Assembly: GCA_014584345.1 (NCBI GenBank)
Contig: JACTNB010000033.1
Coordinates: 333,849-397,848 of the forward strand
DNA from: Planctomycetota bacterium
GTDB lineage: Bacteria > Planctomycetota > Planctomycetia > Planctomycetales > Planctomycetaceae
Direction: 5' to 3'
Length of the DNA stretch: 64,000 bases
Under the pieces are notes generated by a model that searched no databases, was not told the DNA's origin, and saw nothing but the letters and a program-made list of their open reading frames with translations. Positions 57,762 through 64,000 of this stretch are shown one piece after another. A program made the position numbers and the translations under genes. The first letter of the stretch is position 1. The number at the start of each line of letters is the position of its first letter.

Positions 57762-59024
57762 TCAAACCCCAGGCACGGGAAAGTTGCTCGCGAACTCACG
57801 GACTTCCTCGTGAACCTTGGCCAGCACGGCTTCGTTTTCCACATCCTTGAGCACCCGCAAAATCCAGCCGCCCACGCGGCGCATTTCGTCTTCCCGCATA
57901 CCACGAGTTGTCAGCGCGGCGGTGCCGATGCGAATCCCGCTGGGATCCAAGGGCTTGCGCGGATCGTACGGAATCATGTTCTTGTTGACGGTGATCCCTG
58001 CCTTGTCGAGCGATTTTTCCGCAACCTTGCCAGTCGTTCCCAGCGTGGTGACATCCGCCAGCATCAGATGATTGTCGGTTCCCCCGGAGGCCAGTTTCAA
58101 GCCCCCCTCCATCAGCGTCTCCGACAGGACACGGGCGTTGCTGACAACCTGTCGGGCATATCCCTGGAAACTCGGTTGCAGCGCCTCGCCGAAACAGATC
58201 GCCTTGGCAGCCACAACATGCATCAGCGGCCCTCCCTGCAAACCAGGAAAGACGGTGCGGTCGAGATCCTTGGCGTATTCCTCACGGCACAGAATGAAAC
58301 CGGAACGGGGGCCGCGCAAGGTTTTATGCGACGTCGAGGTGACAAAATCCGCCACGGGAACTGGGTTATTATGCACTCCACCGGCGACCAGCCCGGCGTA
58401 ATGCGCCATGTCCACCATCAGTTTCGCATTCACTTCCCGGGCAATTTCCGCGAAGCGGGCGTGATCGATCTCGCGGGGATAGGCACTCGCCCCGGCGATA
58501 ATCATCTTCGGCTTATGCTCCCGTGCCAACCGCGCCACCTGGTCGTAATCGATCCGATGATCCGATTCCCGCACGCCGTAATGCACGGGGCGGTACAGGA
58601 TGCCTGAAAAATTCAGATGCATTCCATGCGTCAAGTGGCCCCCGTGCGCCAGGTCCATCGCCAGAAACGTATCGCCCGGTTGCAGCACCGTCATAAAAAC
58701 AGCCATGTTCGCCTGAGAGCCCGCATGCGGCTGCACGTTCACATGTTCCGCCCCGAACAATTCCCGCGCCCGATCCCGCGCCAGATTCTCCGCATCATCC
58801 ACGAATTCGCAGCCACCGTAATACCGGCGTCCCGGATACCCTTCGGCATACTTGTTCGTCAGCACGCTCCCCACGGCTTCCTGAATTGCCGCGGACGTAT
58901 AATTTTCCGAAGCGATCAGTTCCAAGCCTTCCCGCTGACGGCTGATTTCATGCAAAATGGCATGAAGAACCTGGGGATCGGACTGCGTGAGGGCACTGAA
59001 TCGGGAGACATTCGCTTCTGACAT
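57762..59024 (-). CDS. glyA: Serine hydroxymethyltransferase
   Basis: This 420-residue PLP enzyme converts serine and tetrahydrofolate to glycine and 5,10-methylene-tetrahydrofolate, the main one-carbon source. Motifs include EGLELIASENYTSAAIQEAV, TNKYAEGYPGRRYYGG, NVQPHAGSQANMAVFM and the PLP-lysine segment VTSTSHKTLRGPRSG. The length is typical. The start at 59024 follows the family's N-terminus; the frame is open to 59090 without a ribosome site. Confidence 0.98.
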   Translation of the reverse strand: MSEANVSRFSALTQSDPQVLHAILHEISRQREGLELIASENYTSAAIQEAVGSVLTNKYAEGYPGRRYYGGCEFVDDAENLARDRARELFGAEHVNVQPHAGSQANMAVFMTVLQPGDTFLAMDLAHGGHLTHGMHLNFSGILYRPVHYGVRESDHRIDYDQVARLAREHKPKMIIAGASAYPREIDHARFAEIAREVNAKLMVDMAHYAGLVAGGVHNNPVPVADFVTSTSHKTLRGPRSGFILCREEYAKDLDRTVFPGLQGGPLMHVVAAKAICFGEALQPSFQGYARQVVSNARVLSETLMEGGLKLASGGTDNHLMLADVTTLGTTGKVAEKSLDKAGITVNKNMIPYDPRKPLDPSGIRIGTAALTTRGMREDEMRRVGGWILRVLKDVENEAVLAKVHEEVREFASNFPVPGV

Positions 59025-59434
59025 GATAATTTGTACAATTTCCTGAAAACGAGAATCAGCCTGAGCGTGTCCGGTCGAAACAAGAAACACGAGTCACTTC
59101 AGACCTCAAAAATCAATTCCTATCAGCAGGAATACAGAACTCCGCGCCGAGATTCAATCGTATCGCCCGCAATACCAGGAAGCAAATTGACGCAACGGAT
59201 CGACTCTCCCCCCTGGTTCCCGAAAACACCCCCGAAAACCCGTGAAAACTTTCCCGAATATGACTATCATGTAACAGACTGGCCTTTTGGTGAGGCCAGC
59301 GGGAACGAAGGAGGTTTTCCTTCGCGACAATTCGTTGCGAAATGCCGATTGCAGCCATGGATGACACCCCCCCAAATTTGAAGATTCTCGCACACGATCA
59401 GACACGCCCCTCGTCTGTCCAGGAGGATTTCCCC
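59025..59434. other. Intergenic region upstream of the BRCT-MerR-TPR gene
   Basis: A gap of about 410 bases between divergent genes. The frame of the downstream gene is open to 59342, but the strong AGGAGG at 59421-59426 decides for the ATG at 59435. I see no repeats in this interval. Confidence 0.4.
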
Positions 59435-60721
59435 ATGGAAGACCAGGCCGAAAATCAGGTTGTGGCAACTCCTCGCGACGTCCGCCAGGAGACCGCATTT
59501 CCCGTCCCCCCCGTGCTGGCAGGGGAAGTTGTCAGCATCACCGGAACGCTGGCTTCCATGACGCACGAACAGGCCGCCGCGCTCATTGTGCAGCATGGCG
59601 GTACCGCCACCACTCATGTTTCCAGGCACACCACGCTGTTGATCATCGGGGAGGAAGGCTGGCCACTGGAAGAAGATGGCAGACCCTCCACCAAGTTGCA
59701 ACTGGCGGAAAACCTTGTGCAGGAAGGCATCCCCCTGCGTATTGCCAGTGAATCGGAATGGCTGCGGATGCTGGGACTCGTTACCGACAACCCCGAAGTA
59801 AAACGCCTCTATACGCCCGCCATGCTCAGCCAACTGCTGAAAATTCCCGTGCACATCATTCGCACCTGGGAACGGGCGGGACTGATCCGAGCCGAAAAGA
59901 AAATTTTTCGGCTACCCTACTTCGATTACCAGGAAGTAACGGCTGCCCGTCGTGTCGCCGAGTTGCTGCAATCGGGCGTCACTCAAAAACAACTCGCCAA
60001 GAGCCTGGCCGTCGTAACCAGATTTCTCCCCGACTCCGGCCGCGTGATGGAACAATTGGAATTACTCTCCGATCATCATCGCCTAGTCATACGCGATCAA
60101 CATGGTTATATCGACCCCCAAACCCGGCAGAGATTCTTCAATTTCGCCACCGGTTCGTCGGCCCCGCCCCACGCCGTGCACGACAGTGACGAGGATGCCT
60201 GGGAAGGTCGCCTGCTTCGTTTCGATCCCCCCGGAAAACAGCAGAAAACCGCCACTGACTGGCTGGTCGAAGGCTGCCGCAAGGCCGAAGTCGCCGATAC
60301 CTCGGGAGCCATTCGCTGTTACCGGCAAGCCCTGCGGATTCGTCCCGATGATGCCGAGGCCCATTTTTATCTGGCCGATTCCCTGTACCGGCTCGGCAAA
60401 CACGAGGCGGCGCTCGAACGCTACCTGGCTGCCGTCGAACACGATCCTGAATACCTCGAAGCCTGGAATCAGATCGGCTGCGTCTATGCCGAGCTAAACA
60501 AATGGCAGGAGGCACTCCAGGCCTACGACGAGGCACTCGCCATTCTCCCGGAATTCGCCGAAACCCATCTGCACAAGGCCGAAACCCTGCGACTCATGCA
60601 GCGGCTCCCCGAAGCCATCGAACACTGGAAGCTGTATCTGAAATACGACCACCGCGGTCCATGGGTCGAACTGGTCCACCAGCGACTGGAGCAAGCCGGG
60701 GAACCGACGGAAGAAGAATAA
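59435..60721 (+). CDS. BRCT / MerR-like HTH / TPR fusion protein
   Basis: This 428-residue protein has an unusual set of domains. Residues about 25-110 form a BRCT domain (EVVSITGTLASMTHEQAAAL, then GGTATTHVSRHTTLLIIGEE). Residues about 128-205 form a MerR-like winged helix (LSQLLKIPVHIIRTWERAGL, YFDYQEVTAARRVAELLQSG). Residues about 285-425 form several TPR units (AIRCYRQALRIRPDDAEAHF, ALERYLAAVEHDPEYLEAWN, ALQAYDEALAILPEFAETHL). AGGAGG eight bases before ATG 59435 sets the start. It may be a DNA-binding regulator with a protein-interaction platform. The combination is not one I can assign a function to. Confidence 0.85.
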   Translation: MEDQAENQVVATPRDVRQETAFPVPPVLAGEVVSITGTLASMTHEQAAALIVQHGGTATTHVSRHTTLLIIGEEGWPLEEDGRPSTKLQLAENLVQEGIPLRIASESEWLRMLGLVTDNPEVKRLYTPAMLSQLLKIPVHIIRTWERAGLIRAEKKIFRLPYFDYQEVTAARRVAELLQSGVTQKQLAKSLAVVTRFLPDSGRVMEQLELLSDHHRLVIRDQHGYIDPQTRQRFFNFATGSSAPPHAVHDSDEDAWEGRLLRFDPPGKQQKTATDWLVEGCRKAEVADTSGAIRCYRQALRIRPDDAEAHFYLADSLYRLGKHEAALERYLAAVEHDPEYLEAWNQIGCVYAELNKWQEALQAYDEALAILPEFAETHLHKAETLRLMQRLPEAIEHWKLYLKYDHRGPWVELVHQRLEQAGEPTEEE

Positions 60722-61045
60722 CCCGGGCAAACGGGTCCGCAACCACGCCCTCCAGTTTTGTAGGGCAGGCAGCCGCCTGCCTTCCTGAATTGGCGGCGTG
60801 TCATGGGTGATTGGCGGCGGTTGCTGGGCGACTTTTTCGGCCTGTTGACATGATCGTTGGGGATGCGAACATCATGCCCAGCAAGAAAGGCAGGCGGGAG
60901 CCTGCCCTGCTGCTCTGCAACCGCACGGCTTCCAACACCCGCCACAAATCCTTCGCCCGCTGGAACGTCGGCGTGATGATGGTCGCCACGGGGATTGGCA
61001 TGGGTAGGTTTCATTCGCAGAGAAAAGGTCGTGTAAGACGGTAAG
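60722..61045. other. Gene-free stretch with an inverted pair of small palindromes
   Basis: No intact gene. Two related hairpins, GGCAGGC-AGCC-GCCTGCC at 60764-60781 and GGCAGGC-GGGA-GCCTGCC at 60889-60906, lie in inverted orientation about 105 bases apart, like a REP pair. A possible glycosyltransferase N-terminal remnant adjoins the second hairpin. Confidence 0.55.
60920..61001 (-). pseudogene. Possible family 2 glycosyltransferase N-terminal remnant
   Basis: The frame starting at 61001 reads PIPVATIITPTFQRAKDLWR then VLEAVRLQ, which resembles the first strand and helix of GT-A glycosyltransferases (the usual pattern is V-IIPT-NR---L---L-S-L-Q). The similarity ends near 60920, just before the small palindrome at 60889-60906. 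Only about 27 residues are involved, so this is a weak call. The intact membrane glycosyltransferase farther along gives some support. Confidence 0.35.
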
Positions 61046-61260
61046 CTACCGACCGTTGGGATAGACCAGAGCCGTCGGGCGGATGGTGTTGTTCGCCCCG
61101 TCGGCGTAGGTGTACTGGACCTTGGGTGTGGTCGCGGGATTCACGGCGTCCTCATGCGATTGGTAATCCGTGGTCAATTGGCCGAAATCATTATTAAAGA
61201 AGAACGGCAGGTTGAGCTGCTTGAGCACTGCACGGTTATAATTGCGTGAAAGCTGAGGGT
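61046..61260 (-). pseudogene. RHS-repeat protein fragment
   Basis: The frame reads FGQLTTDYQSHEDAVNPATT, KVQYTYADGANNTIRPTALV then YPNGR before a stop. This matches the conserved repeat region of planctomycete RHS proteins (YADG...TSLVYPNGR). It is a small internal piece with no proper start or delivery domains and ends at once in TAG, so it is a relic of a much larger gene. It points to a former polymorphic toxin or cell-surface RHS locus here. Confidence 0.65.
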
Positions 61261-61463
61261 CATGCTTCTTGTGCCTCCGGCACCCGGCCAAAATGGCCGG
61301 GCCACCCGCGATCGAAACCGGAATAGATGTCCCCAGTGTCGGGGTTATTCGTTCCCCCACAGCGTCACACAATTTCAGATTGCCAAAGAAAAGTTTTATT
61401 GTAGACGGACCAAATGAGAGCAGTGCAGGATTAAATGAGTAAGGTGGAATCAAGCTTACTTTG
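61261..61463. other. Intergenic, small palindrome
   Basis: About 200 bases between the RHS fragment and the UDP-galactopyranose mutase stop. A CCCGGCCAAAATGGCCGGG palindrome lies near 61284. No gene is supported; composition becomes AT-rich towards the mutase gene. Confidence 0.4.
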
Positions 61464-62594
61464 TCAATATTCAATCTCAGCAGCGCTGTCAAGATACGAA
61501 ACCACTAAGCCGAGTTTGCGTTTGGCCAGTACGAGAGCACGACCAATTGCATGGTCCATATCGTAATAGCGATATTCGCCCAAACGTCCACACACTATGA
61601 GGCCGTCCTCAGCATCGGCTCGTTTGCGATAGGCTGCATAAAGGTCTGCGTTTCGTTGATCAGGAAAAGGATACTCATATTCATCAGGCGAATTGGGGTA
61701 AACAGGTCGTTCTGTCGTGAGCAGCGTTCCAGTGATGGTGAGTTGCTCTGACTTTGGCATCATCAGCTTCCATTCGATCTGACGTACCAGGTTGCCATCC
61801 TCAAGACCGGGATAATTAATCACGCTATCTGGCTGTATCTGATTTATATTTGGAAGATATTGAGATTCTCGATGCTGACCTCGGTAGTACAACTTGCCGA
61901 GTTCGGAGTTGTAATATTCGTCGATTGGCCCAGTATAAATCAGCATTTTGCGGACGTGAAATTGACTACGGCATTGCAGGTAGTCAACGCCTGTGCGAAC
62001 ACTGATACCGCTCAGCAAATTCGCAATTAGATTGGCGTATCCCTTTCTCGGCAGGCCTTGAAATCGATGACGACTAAACCGTCGATCACCTTCCTCGCGA
62101 ACGTCGAATCTCTTAGCAAGTTGCGCAGCAAGGGTTTTGGGATCAACGCCCCATTGTTTAATTGTGTATCCTCGTACAAATTTTTCATAGACAATACGCG
62201 GCATCATCCTCAGTGATGCTTCCTCAAAATTGGATGGAGACCCTAAGAACCCTGGTTCCCACTGCTCACCAGCTATTCTCAGAAGAGTATCAGTTGTGAT
62301 TGGCCATGTTTCGTATCGTCCATCGACTAAGGTCGACACCTGGTGGATATACTCATAAAACTCGGCAAACCGATTCACGAACTCCCAAATTCCTTTTGAG
62401 TTGGTCCGAAAAAGATGTGGACCATATGTATGGAATCGTATACCTGAGGAGTGTACTTCATCGTAGACATTTCCACCGAGATGTTTGCGACGATCAAGCA
62501 CGAGTACTTCGCGGCCGACATCAGACAGTAGCCTAGCGAGCGTCCCGCCTGTTAAACCGGATCCCACAATCAAATAGTCGACAGACTCTGGCAT
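61464..62594 (-). CDS. glf: UDP-galactopyranose mutase
   Basis: This 376-residue flavoenzyme converts UDP-galactopyranose to UDP-galactofuranose, the donor for galactofuranose-containing glycans. It has the FAD-binding start YLIVGSGLTGGTLARLLSDV and REVLVLDRRKHLGGNVYDEV, FHTYGPHLFRTNS, and the conserved RFDVREEGDRRFSRHRFQGL and PRKGYANL segments. The start is ATG 62594 with a GTG at 62600 as an alternative. Base composition is more AT-rich than the surrounding genome. It follows the glycosyltransferase gene by 36 bases, so the two are probably co-transcribed. Confidence 0.95.
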   Translation of the reverse strand: MPESVDYLIVGSGLTGGTLARLLSDVGREVLVLDRRKHLGGNVYDEVHSSGIRFHTYGPHLFRTNSKGIWEFVNRFAEFYEYIHQVSTLVDGRYETWPITTDTLLRIAGEQWEPGFLGSPSNFEEASLRMMPRIVYEKFVRGYTIKQWGVDPKTLAAQLAKRFDVREEGDRRFSRHRFQGLPRKGYANLIANLLSGISVRTGVDYLQCRSQFHVRKMLIYTGPIDEYYNSELGKLYYRGQHRESQYLPNINQIQPDSVINYPGLEDGNLVRQIEWKLMMPKSEQLTITGTLLTTERPVYPNSPDEYEYPFPDQRNADLYAAYRKRADAEDGLIVCGRLGEYRYYDMDHAIGRALVLAKRKLGLVVSYLDSAAEIEY

Positions 62595-62630
62595 GTTCAC
62601 TTTCTAGATTGCTTAATTTGGATATTTCAA

Positions 62631-63872
62631 TCAAAGCGATTTGTTGACCTCCTGTGGAGATGCCTGGAATGGCTCGTAGTTCTCTCTTTGAACCTCAAAA
62701 GGAGAGCGGATAGTGTATGTAATCCCTCTCCAGGTAACAGACTTTGTCATCAAGCTCATCACTACACAGTATGGATAAATTATTAATGTAAGACAAACCG
62801 CAAGTGGTAATGTGACTGGGCTCAACTGGACCGGGGGACGTCCATCGACTCTATGTCGATACTTAAGCAGCAACTCTCCGATCCATATTGAAATGGACTG
62901 AATCATAATATAGACGATAAAAATGCCAATGAGTTGAGTTCCTAGTATGGCTTCATTGCAGAGAAAGCATAATACAACCATGATTAACATCGCAGTGTGT
63001 ACCACTGCTGAGAAAAGACTGTAGAAAAGTACGAATGGATAGGATTGATGGTAGAGCTGTATGTTAAGTATCTGACGCTGAATAAAGACGCAACAACCTC
63101 TAAGATCCGTATCTTCTTCGTTAATCATTGCTGTCCGCGGAACCATTTTCAATAGGTAGCCACAGCTGAGAATTGATTTTGTTGTGACGTTATCGTCAAA
63201 AAGAGCTGAGCTCCATTTGTCACGCAAATTTGCTTTATCAAATGCCTCTCGCTTAATAGCCATCGATCCTCCCCAACCAATCTTCATCACCAACATTTGA
63301 GTGATTGCACCACAGTTCCATACATGGCGTACAAGGCTACCAAGAGTTGGTCGATGTGGAGAAAACCAGCGAAAACCGCAGGCTATACCGACTTCTGGAT
63401 TAACCAGTCCTGCTAGCAAATCATTCAGCCATTCAGGGTAAGGGTGGGCATCCGCATCAGTTTGTACGATGACTTCCCAGTCCTCTGGAAGAGAATTATA
63501 TGCTTGGATGAGGGCAGCACTGCGTAAACTGCATGTCGCTGGCTTCTCACGGAGAAAGTCTAGTTGAACCTTTTCCGTATTTGTCTCCCGAAGGACATCC
63601 TCAACGACAGTACGGGCGGGGTCGTGCTCGTTATCAACAACCACATATACTAAGAAGTTGGAGTAAGACTGAATGGCTAATGCATGTAAGCATCTTTTCA
63701 AGTATGGGTCCGGCCCACGCAAGGGTAGTATAATGCAAACTTTGGGAGCATAGTTGCCACGAGATAGATTGCGATTAGCACGAAAGTACCATGCAAATGA
63801 AATTCCCCAAATAGACGTCAATGCAAGTAATCCAGTCAGTAGCAAAACTAACCCATAAACACAAGCGAGCAT
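62631..63872 (-). CDS. Membrane glycosyltransferase family 2 (GT21/HAS-like)
   Basis: This 413-residue protein has an N-terminal membrane anchor (VYGLVLLLTGLLALTSIWGI), a GT-A catalytic domain (VCIILPLRGPDPYLKRCLHA, QTDADAHPYPEWLNDLLAG with the DxD site, GWGGSMAIKREAFDKANL) and several C-terminal membrane helices (VHTAMLIMVVLCFLCNEAIL, FIVYIMIQSISIWIGELLL). It resembles ceramide-glucosyltransferase-like and processive synthases. It likely adds a sugar to a membrane lipid or growing glycan, possibly in concert with the neighbouring mutase. Composition is AT-rich, unlike most of the window. Confidence 0.9.
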   Translation of the reverse strand: MLACVYGLVLLLTGLLALTSIWGISFAWYFRANRNLSRGNYAPKVCIILPLRGPDPYLKRCLHALAIQSYSNFLVYVVVDNEHDPARTVVEDVLRETNTEKVQLDFLREKPATCSLRSAALIQAYNSLPEDWEVIVQTDADAHPYPEWLNDLLAGLVNPEVGIACGFRWFSPHRPTLGSLVRHVWNCGAITQMLVMKIGWGGSMAIKREAFDKANLRDKWSSALFDDNVTTKSILSCGYLLKMVPRTAMINEEDTDLRGCCVFIQRQILNIQLYHQSYPFVLFYSLFSAVVHTAMLIMVVLCFLCNEAILGTQLIGIFIVYIMIQSISIWIGELLLKYRHRVDGRPPVQLSPVTLPLAVCLTLIIYPYCVVMSLMTKSVTWRGITYTIRSPFEVQRENYEPFQASPQEVNKSL

Positions 63873-64000
63873 AAATATGGCCTTATGAAAGGATATATCC
63901 GAGCAGGGTAGGTCAGGCTGTGCCTGACGGCAGTTTATTCGCCAACCGATTGGTGAATATCTTCAAACGACAATGGATTCGTACCATCTTGCCAGCAGGC
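63873..64000. other. Upstream region of the glycosyltransferase, small hairpin
   Basis: No gene visible. A GTCAGGCTGTGCCTGAC hairpin lies near 63912. The operon's promoter may be here or outside the window. Confidence 0.4.

Overview
The window reads as the chromosome of a planctomycete. Planctomycete hallmarks recur: three pairs of a DUF1549/DUF1553 protein (PSD1 type, with or without a PSCyt1 cytochrome domain) and a DUF1501 protein, two DUF1559 proteins with a prepilin N-terminus, a sulfatase, and a cytochrome-coiled-coil-WD40 protein. The DNA is GC-rich with mostly dense coding. Two patches look different: an accessory patch at about 17.4-20.0 kb, and an AT-richer glycan patch from about 61.3 kb to the end. 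The species cannot be named from this sequence alone.

Layout. 1-9147 (+): two tandem PSD1/DUF1501 pairs, the first cut by the window edge. 9244-10908 (-): sulfatase. 11848-17346 (+): a three-gene type I secretion/efflux operon (ABC transporter, HlyD-like adaptor, TolC-like outer-membrane protein); its ATPase domain has lost several catalytic signatures. 17.4-20.0 kb: small hypothetical genes, one broken by an in-frame TAG, among palindromic repeats. 25810-20030 (-): a third PSD1/DUF1501 operon ending in the WD40 protein, preceded by tandem TGATA dyads that look like an operator. 26149-30601: alpha/beta hydrolase, DUF1801 protein, predicted outer-membrane protein, M15 peptidase. 31069-32328: ATP sulfurylase bracketed by two copies of a dispersed palindromic element. 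32680-34535 (-): DUF1559 protein and an endonuclease/exonuclease/phosphatase-fold protein. 35113-43158 (+): housekeeping run of CPBP protease, ribF, UbiB-family kinase, esterase, U32 protein and XTP/dITP pyrophosphatase. 43537-45996 (+): a lipid pair, WS/DGAT-like acyltransferase and fatty acid desaturase. 46178-46762 (-): S4 RNA-binding protein and cold-shock protein.

55202-46996 (-) is the most unusual block. An ECF-type sigma factor and a small overlapping membrane protein lead into a GspE-type ATPase, three different GspF-type membrane proteins in a row, three small pseudopilin-like proteins and a DUF1559 pilin-like protein. This looks like a self-regulated, type II secretion-like pseudopilus machine. 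No secretin, GspL/GspM or prepilin peptidase is visible nearby. 55454-60721 holds an acyltransferase, a class V aminotransferase, a small CsrA-like gene, glyA and a BRCT-MerR-TPR protein. The window ends with an RHS fragment, a possible glycosyltransferase remnant, UDP-galactopyranose mutase and a membrane glycosyltransferase.

A family of dispersed palindromic elements occurs five times (about 11.3, 17.4, 30.7, 32.6 and 34.7 kb). Copies carry inverted arms starting with CTAG, and the fullest copies have short terminal inverted repeats of GTGAGAAAT type. No transposase, tRNA, rRNA or CRISPR array was found.
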